Assembly (NCBI GenBank): GCA_946614295.1
Contig: CAMOGT010000012.1
Span: forward strand, 1-43,769
Direction of reading: 5' to 3'
Length of the DNA stretch: 43,769 nt
From: an uncultured Bacteroidales bacterium
Lineage (GTDB): Bacteria > Bacteroidota > Bacteroidia > Bacteroidales > Paludibacteraceae
A model generated the notes under the pieces. That model did not search any database. It was not told where the DNA came from and was given only the letters and a program-made list of their open reading frames with translations. Both the position numbers and the translations under genes were made by a program. Below, in pieces: positions 16,366 through 24,607 of this stretch; positions within the stretch are counted from its first letter, which is position 1; each line of letters opens with the position of its first letter.

Positions 16366-19300
16366 ATGTGCGTGCGTATATACGTGAAACGGATTTTGTA
16401 CATATTGGGTGTGTTGGTCGTCAGCCTGCTGCTGGTGAGCGGGATGGTCATCGCTGCGCTGATGAGCGACAAGGTGGAGACGGCGGCGGTTAGGCTGGTG
16501 ACGGCGGAACTGTCGCGCGCCTTAGGTACGCACGCTACCGTAGGTGCGGTGGAGTACAGGTTTCCGGCGCGGGTGGCGGTGAAGGATGTCTATCTGGAGG
16601 ACCAGCGGGGCGACACCCTGGCGTTCGTCGGGGAGCTCTACGCGCATTTCAGTCCGCTCGCGCTCCGGGACGGAGAGGTCCGGTTCAGCCATGTACGGCT
16701 CAGCGATGTAGTGGCGGATGTACACCGCTTGCCGGATAGTACGTGGAACTACCAATTCCTCGTGGATGCCTTCAAGGGCGGGAAGAAAGAGAAACAGCCG
16801 CTCAGGAGCCTGATATCGGTCAGGGACGTGCAGTTGGATAATATCCGCCTGCGCTACGAGGACTACCGTATTTATCTCAGCCACTCGGCGATGGATCTGC
16901 ACGGGCTGAGCGAAGAGGCGGTGGATGCCGAGATACGGGAGATGGCGATGAGGGTGAGCAGGCCGTCAGTCGTCAGCCGTCAGCCATCTGAATTTATCGT
17001 GGAGAACCTGCAGGCGCATGTCATTCTGACGGACACGATGCTCGCGGCTCCCGCCTTGCGGGCGCAGTTGCCGCAGTCACGGTTGGATCTGAGCGGCGTG
17101 GAGGTGAGGCTTCCGGCGGATAACATACTTGCGCCGAACGGACCGGCGGAGGAGATACATTTCGCTTTGCGGTTCAACGAGGCCGAACTGGTACCCTCGG
17201 AGATAGCCCTTTTCCTGCCTAACCTGCGGAGCATGAAAAAGCCCTTTACGCTGCGTGGCGAACTGGACGGCACGCTGGACTCATTGGCGTTCAACGGCCT
17301 GACGATGCAGTATAACGGACGCACTTTCCTGGAGGGTAACGTGTGTGCCATCGGTCTGCCGGACATCAACAACCCCTACCTCATGGCGAACCTGACGGAC
17401 GTGCATACGAACGCCGCCGAACTGCAGGATCTGCTCTCGCAACTGCAGGGACGGCCGGTGCGGCTCCCCAAACAGCTGCACCGCCTCGGGGATATTCATT
17501 ACAGAGGTCTCGCCTCCGGTAAACTGCGTGACTTGACGCTCCACGGGGCGTTCCGTACAGCCCTCGGGGCGATCACCACGGACGGCTCGTTCCGGGCGGA
17601 TTCGCTCTTCGATCACATGACCTACGACGCCCGGGTGGTAGCGCGTAACTTCCGCTTGGGACGCATGTTAGGGGTCAAGAAACTCGGTACGGTGACGGTC
17701 GATGTGTCGTCCGCCGGCGCGATAGACGAGGGAAAGGTGAACGGAGATGTGAAGGCGCATGCACGCAAACTGACTTATAACAACTATACCTATGCCGATC
17801 TCTCGCTCAACGGGCACTATAGCCCGCAGCGGTACATGGGCTCCTTTGCTATCCACGACCCGCATCTGGATGTCTCCTTCGACGGCGTGGTGGATACACG
17901 GGACGCGAGCCCGGAGGTGAACTGCAACCTCGTCTGCCGGCATTTTGATTCGGCGCCTCTGGAACTGCCGTGGGTGGGCGACCGGCTACGGACCCGCTTC
18001 TCCCTGGCGATAGACATGAGCGGTACCAACCCCGATGACATCAGCGGTTATGCGGTGCTCGACTCGCTGTATCTGGCTACGTCGCGGGACTCCCTGCTGA
18101 TGCGGCAGATGAAACTCATCGCCTCTGCCGGTGCCGATGGCAGCAAAGCCGTTACCCTGACGGCGGATTATATGAACGGAGAGGTGGATGGCGAGTTCCG
18201 CTACAGGGATATAGTGCCGGCGGCGCAAGCCCTGATACACCATTATCTGCCGACGGCGGTAGCGACTCCTAAACAGGAATGGCGCCCCGTGGAGTTCTTC
18301 CTGAGCCTTCAGGGCGAGCGGCTGCGGGACGTGCAACGTCTCTTCGCGGCGCCGCTCACTATCTCAGACCATCCCACGCTGACGGCGGATGTATCGGTTG
18401 CCCCGGAACGGGAGGGCAAAGAGCCGCAGGTGAACCTGCGTTTCTTCGCGCCGGGAGTCCTGGCGGGGAACACACCCGTTCACGAACTGACGGTGACCCT
18501 CAATACCATCGATACGCTGCGGCACACCGGTGCCAACGGCTCGGGGCTGGCGCTCTCGGTCTCGGCGGAGGCGATGCAGATGCACTCCGTAGTCTCCATG
18601 CTGGCGTTCCGTGACACGGTGATGACCCATCTGACCATGCGTCAGGAGGCGCATATGTCGGAGCTGCTGCCGGAGGGGTGGGAGAAACTGACGCCGCGCG
18701 AACTGCAGCGTGCGCTGAGCAACGACCTGACCAATAAAGAGCGGCTGCAGGCGCTGCTGGCGGCACAGCGTGCCGGCGACTATGGCGGAGACATTAAGTT
18801 CATTACCCATTTCTCGCAGTACAACCGAAAGCCGCTTGTCGAGATGCACTTCCAGCCGGGCACGCTCCTGCTGCGGGACTCCCTCTATACCTTGGACGAG
18901 AGCCGGATCGTCTATTGCGCCGCGGACACCTCGCTGCAGGTGGACCATTTCGCTTTTTCGGGAGGCGGACAGCATATACGCGCCAACGGAATGGCGTCCC
19001 GCAGGGCGCAAGATACGATCGAGGTGGACCTGCTCAAACTGCAGGCGGGCTATATAGTGCCCTTCCTCCTGCCGGTGCAGACCATCATGTTCAACGGTCT
19101 GCTCACCGGACGGGCGAATATATCCTCGCTCTTCTCCGCGCCGAAAGTGGATACGCAGATACACATCGATTCGATGGGGCTCAACAACTGCTATTTCGGC
19201 GATGCGGACGTCGATCTGCATATCAGGGACTCCCTGGCTTTCCACGCCGATGTCTATCGCCCTGAGCGCAAGTTGGTGGATTTGAACGGCAAGGCGCTCT

Positions 19301-20916
19301 TTGACAAGTCCGGTACCTGGGAACTGGACATGCATGCCGATTCGGTGCCCTTGGAGTTCGTCAACCACTGGACGGCGACCGTCCTGAAGGATCTGGACGG
19401 ATACGGCACGGGGCGTATTGTAGTCGGCGGGCGGAAAGGAATGACTTATGTGCTGCTGCGTTGCGCGGCGGAGAACGCATCGCTCACGCTTCCATGGACC
19501 GGCGTGCGTTATACCATCGCTTCGGATACCATCGTCATGGACACGACGGCTATCCTCTTCCCGAACGTGCGGCTGACCGATGCGCAGGGAAACAGAGTGG
19601 AGGTGAACGGCGGTGTCTATCATGACCAGTTCCGGGATTTCGGACTGGATCTGCATGTCGATGCCCACGACGCACTGGTCTTCAACAAGAACACGAAGGG
19701 CGAGATGATGCAAGGTACGGTCTATGCGACCGGACACGTGGATGTCACGGGTAGCCAGGACGATATTATCGTGGCTGCCGACGCACGGACATCCAGAAAC
19801 TCCAAGTTCCGGCTCAGTCTCGATAATGTGTCCTCGGCGTACGAATCCTCGTTCGTCCATTTCGTCGAGCACCCGGATACTGCCCGCACGATAGAGATGG
19901 AGACCGATCTGGACAACATAGACATCAAACGTGTGGCGGGCGTGGATTCGTCGATGTACATGCGCGCAGGGCGGTGTCTGCTCAAGCTCAATTTAGAGGT
20001 CAACCCCTACCTCCTCTTCCAGCTCGTCCTCGGTGAGCGCAACGGCGATGTCATTCAGGCGCGCGGAAACGGTGCGCTGCAACTCGCCTACGACACCGGC
20101 TCGGGCGAGGTCTCCCTCCTCGGGACGTACGACATAGACAAGGGTACGCTCTCTTATACCGTGGCGAACGTCATCCGCAAGGAGTTCACCGTGGGCGCCG
20201 GTTCGACCATCGCTTTCTCGGGCGATGCCGCCAACCCCCAGCTCAACGTGACGGCGAACTACAGAGTCACAGCCAGTCTGAAGGACCTCTTCGGCGAAGA
20301 TATGGATAAGTTAGGACTCGCGCGCTCGAGCATTCCGGTCACGACCAGCCTGCATCTGACAGGACCGCTGAATAACCCGATCCTGTCTTTCTCGCTCGAG
20401 TTCCCGACCTCCGACCAGTCCGTGCAGCAGCAGGTGCGCCAGATCATCAACACGGACGAGATGTTGATGAGGCAGGTGATCTACCTGCTTGTCTTCGGAC
20501 GCTTCTTCACGCCCGATTATATGTCCAATTCGCAGTACGCGACCCTCAACTCCACCTATTCGCTTCTCTCCTCTACCGTGACGAGCCAGATCAATGCATG
20601 GCTCTCCAAACTGACGGATATGCTGACCCTCGGAGTGGCGATCCGTCAGGATGGCCTGGGAGGGGCGGTTAATCAGGAGTACGAGGCGCAGTTCCAGCTC
20701 CAGCCCGTGGACCGGCTCGTCATCAACGGCAATGTGGGCTACCGGTATAACCACTTCTCGAACCAGCCTTTCTTCGGCGATCTGGATGTAGAGGTGCTCC
20801 TCACGGAGGACGGCCAGTGGCGGCTCAAGGGCTATACCCACATGGTGGACAAGTACTCCCTCCGCCAAGCCTCCACCATCCAGGGCATCGGCTTCATGTG
20901 GAAAAAAGACTTTTAG
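16366..20916 (+). CDS. TamB/AsmA-like translocation and assembly module protein
   Basis: 1516 residues from the ATG at 16366. A longer in-frame ORF from 16315 would begin upstream of the promoter and add a poorly plausible segment, so 16366 is preferred. An N-terminal hydrophobic anchor (ILYILGVLVVSLLLVSGMVI) is followed by a long beta-rich AsmA-type body, consistent with a periplasmic hydrophobic groove. The C-terminal DUF490/TamB domain (about the last 400 residues) contains GNGALQLAYDTGSGEVSLLG, FTVGAGSTIAFSGDAANP and the end motif IQGIGFMWKKDF. TamB-like proteins span the periplasm and act in outer-membrane assembly and lipid transport; in Bacteroidota the size is typical. A 7-nt array inserts SVVSRQPS around residue 200. 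It is convergent with pnp and shares a terminator with it. Confidence 0.92.
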   Translation: MCVRIYVKRILYILGVLVVSLLLVSGMVIAALMSDKVETAAVRLVTAELSRALGTHATVGAVEYRFPARVAVKDVYLEDQRGDTLAFVGELYAHFSPLALRDGEVRFSHVRLSDVVADVHRLPDSTWNYQFLVDAFKGGKKEKQPLRSLISVRDVQLDNIRLRYEDYRIYLSHSAMDLHGLSEEAVDAEIREMAMRVSRPSVVSRQPSEFIVENLQAHVILTDTMLAAPALRAQLPQSRLDLSGVEVRLPADNILAPNGPAEEIHFALRFNEAELVPSEIALFLPNLRSMKKPFTLRGELDGTLDSLAFNGLTMQYNGRTFLEGNVCAIGLPDINNPYLMANLTDVHTNAAELQDLLSQLQGRPVRLPKQLHRLGDIHYRGLASGKLRDLTLHGAFRTALGAITTDGSFRADSLFDHMTYDARVVARNFRLGRMLGVKKLGTVTVDVSSAGAIDEGKVNGDVKAHARKLTYNNYTYADLSLNGHYSPQRYMGSFAIHDPHLDVSFDGVVDTRDASPEVNCNLVCRHFDSAPLELPWVGDRLRTRFSLAIDMSGTNPDDISGYAVLDSLYLATSRDSLLMRQMKLIASAGADGSKAVTLTADYMNGEVDGEFRYRDIVPAAQALIHHYLPTAVATPKQEWRPVEFFLSLQGERLRDVQRLFAAPLTISDHPTLTADVSVAPEREGKEPQVNLRFFAPGVLAGNTPVHELTVTLNTIDTLRHTGANGSGLALSVSAEAMQMHSVVSMLAFRDTVMTHLTMRQEAHMSELLPEGWEKLTPRELQRALSNDLTNKERLQALLAAQRAGDYGGDIKFITHFSQYNRKPLVEMHFQPGTLLLRDSLYTLDESRIVYCAADTSLQVDHFAFSGGGQHIRANGMASRRAQDTIEVDLLKLQAGYIVPFLLPVQTIMFNGLLTGRANISSLFSAPKVDTQIHIDSMGLNNCYFGDADVDLHIRDSLAFHADVYRPERKLVDLNGKALFDKSGTWELDMHADSVPLEFVNHWTATVLKDLDGYGTGRIVVGGRKGMTYVLLRCAAENASLTLPWTGVRYTIASDTIVMDTTAILFPNVRLTDAQGNRVEVNGGVYHDQFRDFGLDLHVDAHDALVFNKNTKGEMMQGTVYATGHVDVTGSQDDIIVAADARTSRNSKFRLSLDNVSSAYESSFVHFVEHPDTARTIEMETDLDNIDIKRVAGVDSSMYMRAGRCLLKLNLEVNPYLLFQLVLGERNGDVIQARGNGALQLAYDTGSGEVSLLGTYDIDKGTLSYTVANVIRKEFTVGAGSTIAFSGDAANPQLNVTANYRVTASLKDLFGEDMDKLGLARSSIPVTTSLHLTGPLNNPILSFSLEFPTSDQSVQQQVRQIINTDEMLMRQVIYLLVFGRFFTPDYMSNSQYATLNSTYSLLSSTVTSQINAWLSKLTDMLTLGVAIRQDGLGGAVNQEYEAQFQLQPVDRLVINGNVGYRYNHFSNQPFFGDLDVEVLLTEDGQWRLKGYTHMVDKYSLRQASTIQGIGFMWKKDF
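16964..16984. repeat. 7-nt array in frame inside the TamB-like gene
   Basis: CGTCAGT / CGTCAGC / CGTCAGC: three units, encoding SVVSRQP in a predicted loop. A G/C-richer member of the array family. Confidence 0.75.
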
Positions 20917-20931
20917 ACAATGTACAAGCAT

Positions 20932-20968
20932 AATAAAACAGCGTCGTGAACCACGACGCTGTTTTATT
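20932..20968. terminator. Bidirectional terminator between tamB and pnp
   Basis: A perfect 17-bp stem, AATAAAACAGCGTCGTG against its inverse complement, with a 3-nt loop. A/T ends on both sides allow it to serve both convergent genes (stops at 20916 and 20995). Confidence 0.92.
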
Positions 20969-20994
20969 GTATCGACCATGCATGGTCGATGTGT

Positions 20995-23256
20995 TTAGTG
21001 CTTCTCCGGTCTCGGACCGCGTCTCTCGGGACGGGGACCTCTGTCGAGGCGTGCGCCGTCACGGTCGCCGCGCGGGGCGCGGGCGGGACGCTCCGGCTCT
21101 ACGTAGCCTTCGGGTTTCTCCTTCAGCGCTTTGGCGCTCAGGCGGAACTTACCGGTCTTCGGGTCGATCTCTAACAGCTTGATGCGGATATGGTCGCCCT
21201 CCTTGATACCGGTCTCTTCCATCGTCTCGTACCGCTTCCAGTCGATCTCGCTGATGTGCAGCAGACCTTCCTTGCCCGGCATGAACTCAACGAAGCAGCC
21301 GTACGGCATCAGCGATTTAACGACAGAGTCGTACACCTCGCCGACCTCCGGCAGAGCCACGATCGCCTTGATCTTCGCGATAGCGGCCTGCATGGACTCG
21401 CCGTTGTTGGAGGCTACCTCTACCTTGCCGCCCTTCTCGTCCTCGTCGATGGAGATGACTGCGCCGGTCTCTGCCTGGATGCCTTGGATGATCTTACCGC
21501 CCGGGCCAATCACAGCGCCGATCATATCCTTCGGGATATAGAAGGAGACGATACGCGGAGCGTGCGGCTTGAGGTCGGCACGCGGAGCAGGCATGCACTC
21601 TAAGATCTTTCCTAATATATACATGCGCGCCTCGTGCGCCTGGGCGAGCGCGTTCTCTAATATTTCATAGGAGAGGCCGTCCACTTTGATATCCATCTGA
21701 CAAGCCGTTAGACCGTCTTTCGTACCGGTCGTCTTGAAGTCCATGTCGCCCAGGTGGTCCTCGTCACCGAGAATATCACTCAGGATGGCGTAGTTCTTAC
21801 CCTGGTTCTCGGAGATCAGACCCATGGCGATACCGGAAACCGGTTTCTTCATCGGCACACCGGCGTCCATCAGGGCGAGGGTACCTGCGCACACGGTGGC
21901 CATGGAGCTCGAACCGTTCGACTCGAGAATATCACTCACTACCCGAATGGTATAAGGAAAATCCTCCGGGATCATGTTCTTCAGTGCGCGGCAAGCAAGG
22001 TTACCGTGACCGATCTCGCGACGGCCTACGCCACGCTGTGCTTTCGCCTCGCCGGTGGAGAACGGCGGGAAGTTATAGTGCAGCAGGAACTTGTCGGTGC
22101 CTTGGATCAGCGCCTCATCGACGATCTTTTCGTCACGGCTGGTGCCGAGGGTCACGGTCGAGAGCGACTGGGTCTCGCCGCGGGTGAAGATACTGCTTCC
22201 GTGAGGTCCCGGCAGCGGACCTACTTCGCACCAGATAGGACGGATCTCGGTCGTCTTGCGGCCGTCCAGACGCTTGCCCTCGTCGAGTACGGCGCGGCGC
22301 ATGGCCTCTTTCTCTACATCGTGGTAGTAACGGTCCACGAGTGCGGCGATCTCGTCGATATCTACGCCGAGAGCTTCAGCACGGGCTGCCATGTAATCGG
22401 CTTTCTCCGTCTTGAAGTCCTCGCAGATCTGGCTGAACATAGCCTCGCGGTGGTGCTTGTCGGTGTCGGCTGCGGTAGCCTGGGCATAAGCGCGGGCGTA
22501 GGAGTAGTCGTGTACAGCCTGCTTCAGCTCGTCGTCGTTCACCTCGTGGCAGTACTCGCGCTTGGTCTCCTTGCCGTAAGCCTTCATCATCTCGTCGATA
22601 GCCAGACACTGCGGCTTGATAGCCTCGTGCGCGGCCTTGATAGCCTCCAGCATGACGCTCTCCGGCACTTCCTTCATCTCACCTTCCACCATCATGATGT
22701 TGTCATACGTGGCGGCTACCATCAGCTCCAGGTCGGCGTGCTCGCACTGCTCGAACGTCGGGTTGATAACCATCTTGCCGTCCACGCGGGCCACGCGTAC
22801 CTCGCTCACCGGACCCTCAAACGGGATGTCGGAGCAAGCGAGAGCAGCACCGGCTGCGAGACCGGCGATGGACTCCGGCATGTCGATGCCGTCAGCCGAA
22901 TACATCGTTACGTTCACAAACGTCTCTGCGTGATAGTTGGATGGGAAGAGGGGACGAAGGGCGCGGTCAATCAGACGCGCAATCAGGATCTCGTAATCCG
23001 ATGCTTTGCCTTCGCGGCGGGTGAAACCGCCCGGGAAGCGTCCTGCGGACGCAAATTTCTCTTTGTACTCTACGGTAAGGGGCATGAAATCGGTTCCCGG
23101 TACCGCATCTTTGGCGGAGCAGACAGTGGCGAGGATCATCGTGTTGCCGAGCGTCGCCATCACTGCGCCGTCAGCTTGTTTTGCCAGCTTGCCTGTCTCC
23201 AGTTTGATCACTCGTCCGTCGGGGAGAGCAATCTCTTTGGTAATTACATTCATCAA
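20995..23256 (-). CDS. pnp: Polyribonucleotide nucleotidyltransferase (PNPase)
   Basis: 753 residues. PNPase degrades RNA 3'-to-5' by phosphorolysis and is part of RNA turnover. Two RNase PH domains are visible: the first with [11 protein letters not shown] and [11 protein letters not shown], the second, catalytic, with [14 protein letters not shown] and the helical linker between. A KH domain follows ([19 protein letters not shown], about 560-620), then an S1 domain ([20 protein letters not shown], about 625-695), and an Arg/Pro/Gly-rich tail ending RGPRPEKH. That tail is longer and more basic than in E. coli and may add RNA contacts. The start is ATG-ATG (23256 or 23253). A promoter lies about 75 nt upstream. 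Confidence 0.97.
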   Translation of the reverse strand: MMNVITKEIALPDGRVIKLETGKLAKQADGAVMATLGNTMILATVCSAKDAVPGTDFMPLTVEYKEKFASAGRFPGGFTRREGKASDYEILIARLIDRALRPLFPSNYHAETFVNVTMYSADGIDMPESIAGLAAGAALACSDIPFEGPVSEVRVARVDGKMVINPTFEQCEHADLELMVAATYDNIMMVEGEMKEVPESVMLEAIKAAHEAIKPQCLAIDEMMKAYGKETKREYCHEVNDDELKQAVHDYSYARAYAQATAADTDKHHREAMFSQICEDFKTEKADYMAARAEALGVDIDEIAALVDRYYHDVEKEAMRRAVLDEGKRLDGRKTTEIRPIWCEVGPLPGPHGSSIFTRGETQSLSTVTLGTSRDEKIVDEALIQGTDKFLLHYNFPPFSTGEAKAQRGVGRREIGHGNLACRALKNMIPEDFPYTIRVVSDILESNGSSSMATVCAGTLALMDAGVPMKKPVSGIAMGLISENQGKNYAILSDILGDEDHLGDMDFKTTGTKDGLTACQMDIKVDGLSYEILENALAQAHEARMYILGKILECMPAPRADLKPHAPRIVSFYIPKDMIGAVIGPGGKIIQGIQAETGAVISIDEDEKGGKVEVASNNGESMQAAIAKIKAIVALPEVGEVYDSVVKSLMPYGCFVEFMPGKEGLLHISEIDWKRYETMEETGIKEGDHIRIKLLEIDPKTGKFRLSAKALKEKPEGYVEPERPARAPRGDRDGARLDRGPRPERRGPRPEKH

Positions 23257-23330
23257 TTTTTAGTCTTTTTGGGCCGCCGTTTGCGACCGGTTATCTATAG
23301 TTAGAACTTGTTGTCACACAAAAAATCGTG

Positions 23331-23362
23331 CAAAGGTACTAATTTTTTTTGGAATATGCAAA
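23331..23362 (-). promoter_or_regulatory. Promoter of pnp
   Basis: On minus TTTGC (23362-23358), 19 nt, TACCTTTG (23338-23331). The leader is about 70 nt. Between this and 23560 I see only A/T-rich sequence with no gene. Confidence 0.85.
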
Positions 23363-23560
23363 TTTTCGGTGATAAAATTAAATAATTATTGTTTTAATAG
23401 TAAAAAATGAACATTAGCATCATCTAAAATCTTCGATCGAATGATATGATTATCTGCAGCGAGTTGAGCCGGTTGGGGCTTAAAAGACGAGATTGATTTT
23501 TGAAATAGTGACAGTAATTATGCACAAAGTGCAGGGAAAAGTGATTTTTCTTTGTTTTTA

Positions 23561-23592
23561 TTTGCGTATATGGAAAAAAAACAGTAATTTTG
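23561..23592 (+). promoter_or_regulatory. Promoter of the toxin-antitoxin pair
   Basis: TTTGC (23561-23565), 19 nt, TAATTTTG (23585-23592). Predicted transcript start near 23597. Confidence 0.82.
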
Positions 23593-23623
23593 CACCGCAA
23601 AATCACAATGGAAAGCCAATTTT

Positions 23624-23779
23624 ATGAATCAATTCAATCACAATGAGGCAGAGGATTACCTCTACGAACGCGCAGAGAAACGCTTCCAAGAGATGAAGGC
23701 CGGTCGTTTTATTACGAACGAAGATACGATGTCTTTTGTTCGTGAATATATCGGACAGGATAAGCGTGTAGCCGTATGA
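23624..23779 (+). CDS. Small antitoxin candidate, 51 residues
   Basis: A 51-residue acidic-helical protein (begins MNQFNHNEAEDYLYERAEKR, contains GRFITNEDTMSFVREYI). It overlaps the downstream RelE/ParE-type toxin by ATGA, the usual arrangement of type II toxin-antitoxin pairs. The GRFITNED part resembles C-terminal toxin-binding segments of antitoxins (consensus like G-x-x-x-T-x-E/D), but there is no ribbon-helix-helix or HTH DNA-binding domain, unlike most antitoxins. An out-of-frame 12-codon ORF (23608-23646) overlaps its start. The antitoxin role is inferred from position and size. Confidence 0.75.
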   Translation: MNQFNHNEAEDYLYERAEKRFQEMKAGRFITNEDTMSFVREYIGQDKRVAV

Positions 23780-24102
23780 AAGTAATCTGGCATCCCGAAG
23801 CGACATTAAGCGCAGCTCAAACAGCTGAGTATATTCTACTGCGAGACGGGGAGGTTGCTTGTGAGTCTTTTATTGCTTCAATTGATGAGGTGGTTAAGAC
23901 TATAGAGCGTTATCCGTTGAGTTATCAGGAAGAGCGGTTGTTCCGCAAGAATCCGTTACATTTTAGGAGTGCTCCTATACAGCAATTAAATAAGATTGTT
24001 TATCTTGTTGATGACGATACTATATACATTGTAGATTTTTGGGATACGCGTATGAAGCCTTGGACATTGATAACACGTGTCCGTAGTCGGTTAAACTCAT
24101 AA
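23776..24102 (+). CDS. RelE/ParE-superfamily toxin
   Basis: 108 residues with the RelE/ParE fold pattern: N-terminal MKVIWHPEATLSAAQTAEYI (strand then helix), a second helix (SFIASIDEVVKTIERYP), then strands with FRSAPIQQLNKIVYLVDDD and TIYIVDFWDTRMKPWTLI. Family members are either ribosome-dependent mRNA interferases (RelE) or gyrase poisons (ParE); the sequence alone does not decide. It overlaps the 51-residue gene by 4 nt and ends in a terminator, so the two form a compact operon with one promoter. Confidence 0.85.
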   Translation: MKVIWHPEATLSAAQTAEYILLRDGEVACESFIASIDEVVKTIERYPLSYQEERLFRKNPLHFRSAPIQQLNKIVYLVDDDTIYIVDFWDTRMKPWTLITRVRSRLNS

Positions 24103-24126
24103 ACCACGGTTTAAGCAATCACTTAT

Positions 24127-24158
24127 AACAGCCTGCAAATGCAGGTTGTTTGTTTTTA
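24127..24158 (+). terminator. Terminator of the toxin-antitoxin operon
   Basis: AACAGCCTGC (24127-24136) pairs with GCAGGTTGTT (24141-24150), one G-U pair, loop AAAT, then TGTTTTTA. It starts 24 nt after the toxin stop. Confidence 0.82.
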
Positions 24159-24215
24159 TTGTCACTATGAACAAAGGAGTACCCATAGTACCACTCACAT
24201 GTACCGTGTACTCGA

Positions 24216-24270
24216 AAATGACTGCTAAATGACTATTAAATGACATGTAAATGATCGGTAGATGAGTACT
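24216..24270. repeat. 11-nt tandem array, five units
   Basis: AAATGACTGCT, AAATGACTATT, AAATGACATGT, AAATGATCGGT, AGATGAGTACT in exact 11-nt phase. It lies between the toxin gene and the orphan minus promoter and is not coding in any convincing frame. Confidence 0.8.
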
Positions 24271-24320
24271 GATTTAGGTCAGCAACAAAACAACCACCGC
24301 GGAACGGAGTTGCTGGTGGC

Positions 24321-24351
24321 AAGTAAGAGTAAAGTAAGAGTAAAGTAAGAG
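24321..24351. repeat. Second 11-nt tandem array
   Basis: AAGTAAGAGTA x2 plus AAGTAAGAG. It has the same 11-nt period as the array 50 nt upstream but a different unit. Between them CAGCAAC (24280-24286) and GTTGCTG (24309-24315) form an inverted repeat. Confidence 0.8.
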
Positions 24352-24390
24352 GCAACTCGGACTCAAATTGTCTTTTTCTCAAATCCGATG

Positions 24391-24422
24391 CAAAGATACA
24401 AAAAAATTCTGACATATGCAAA
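24391..24422 (-). promoter_or_regulatory. Orphan minus-strand promoter
   Basis: On minus TTTGC (24422-24418), 19 nt, TATCTTTG (24398-24391): a perfect match, but no gene follows. Transcription from it would run through both 11-nt arrays toward the toxin terminator, giving an RNA of about 230-260 nt with no good ORF. Confidence 0.7.
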
Positions 24423-24439
24423 TTTTTTTTCCAATTTTA

Positions 24440-24471
24440 TTTGCACAAATGAAAAAAAAGTTGTATCTTTG
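24440..24471 (+). promoter_or_regulatory. Promoter of the giant surface-protein gene
   Basis: TTTGC (24440-24444), 19 nt, TATCTTTG (24464-24471). The predicted 5' UTR is about 130 nt, very A/T-rich. Confidence 0.82.
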
Positions 24472-24607
24472 CAGGCGAAAAAATGCAACCTTTATCATAA
24501 TACAACCTGTATTTGATTGCAACTATTTGAAAAATTGTTTTTTATGTTTTTGTCAAAATAAAAGCATGGCTAAAATAGTAAATATTAATAACTAAAATAC
24601 CACAATT

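Noticed and set aside
24236..24421. A 61-codon minus frame between toxin and giant gene
   Set aside because: It overlaps the orphan promoter at 24391-24422 and contains the 11-nt arrays; composition is not protein-like. Treated as non-coding.
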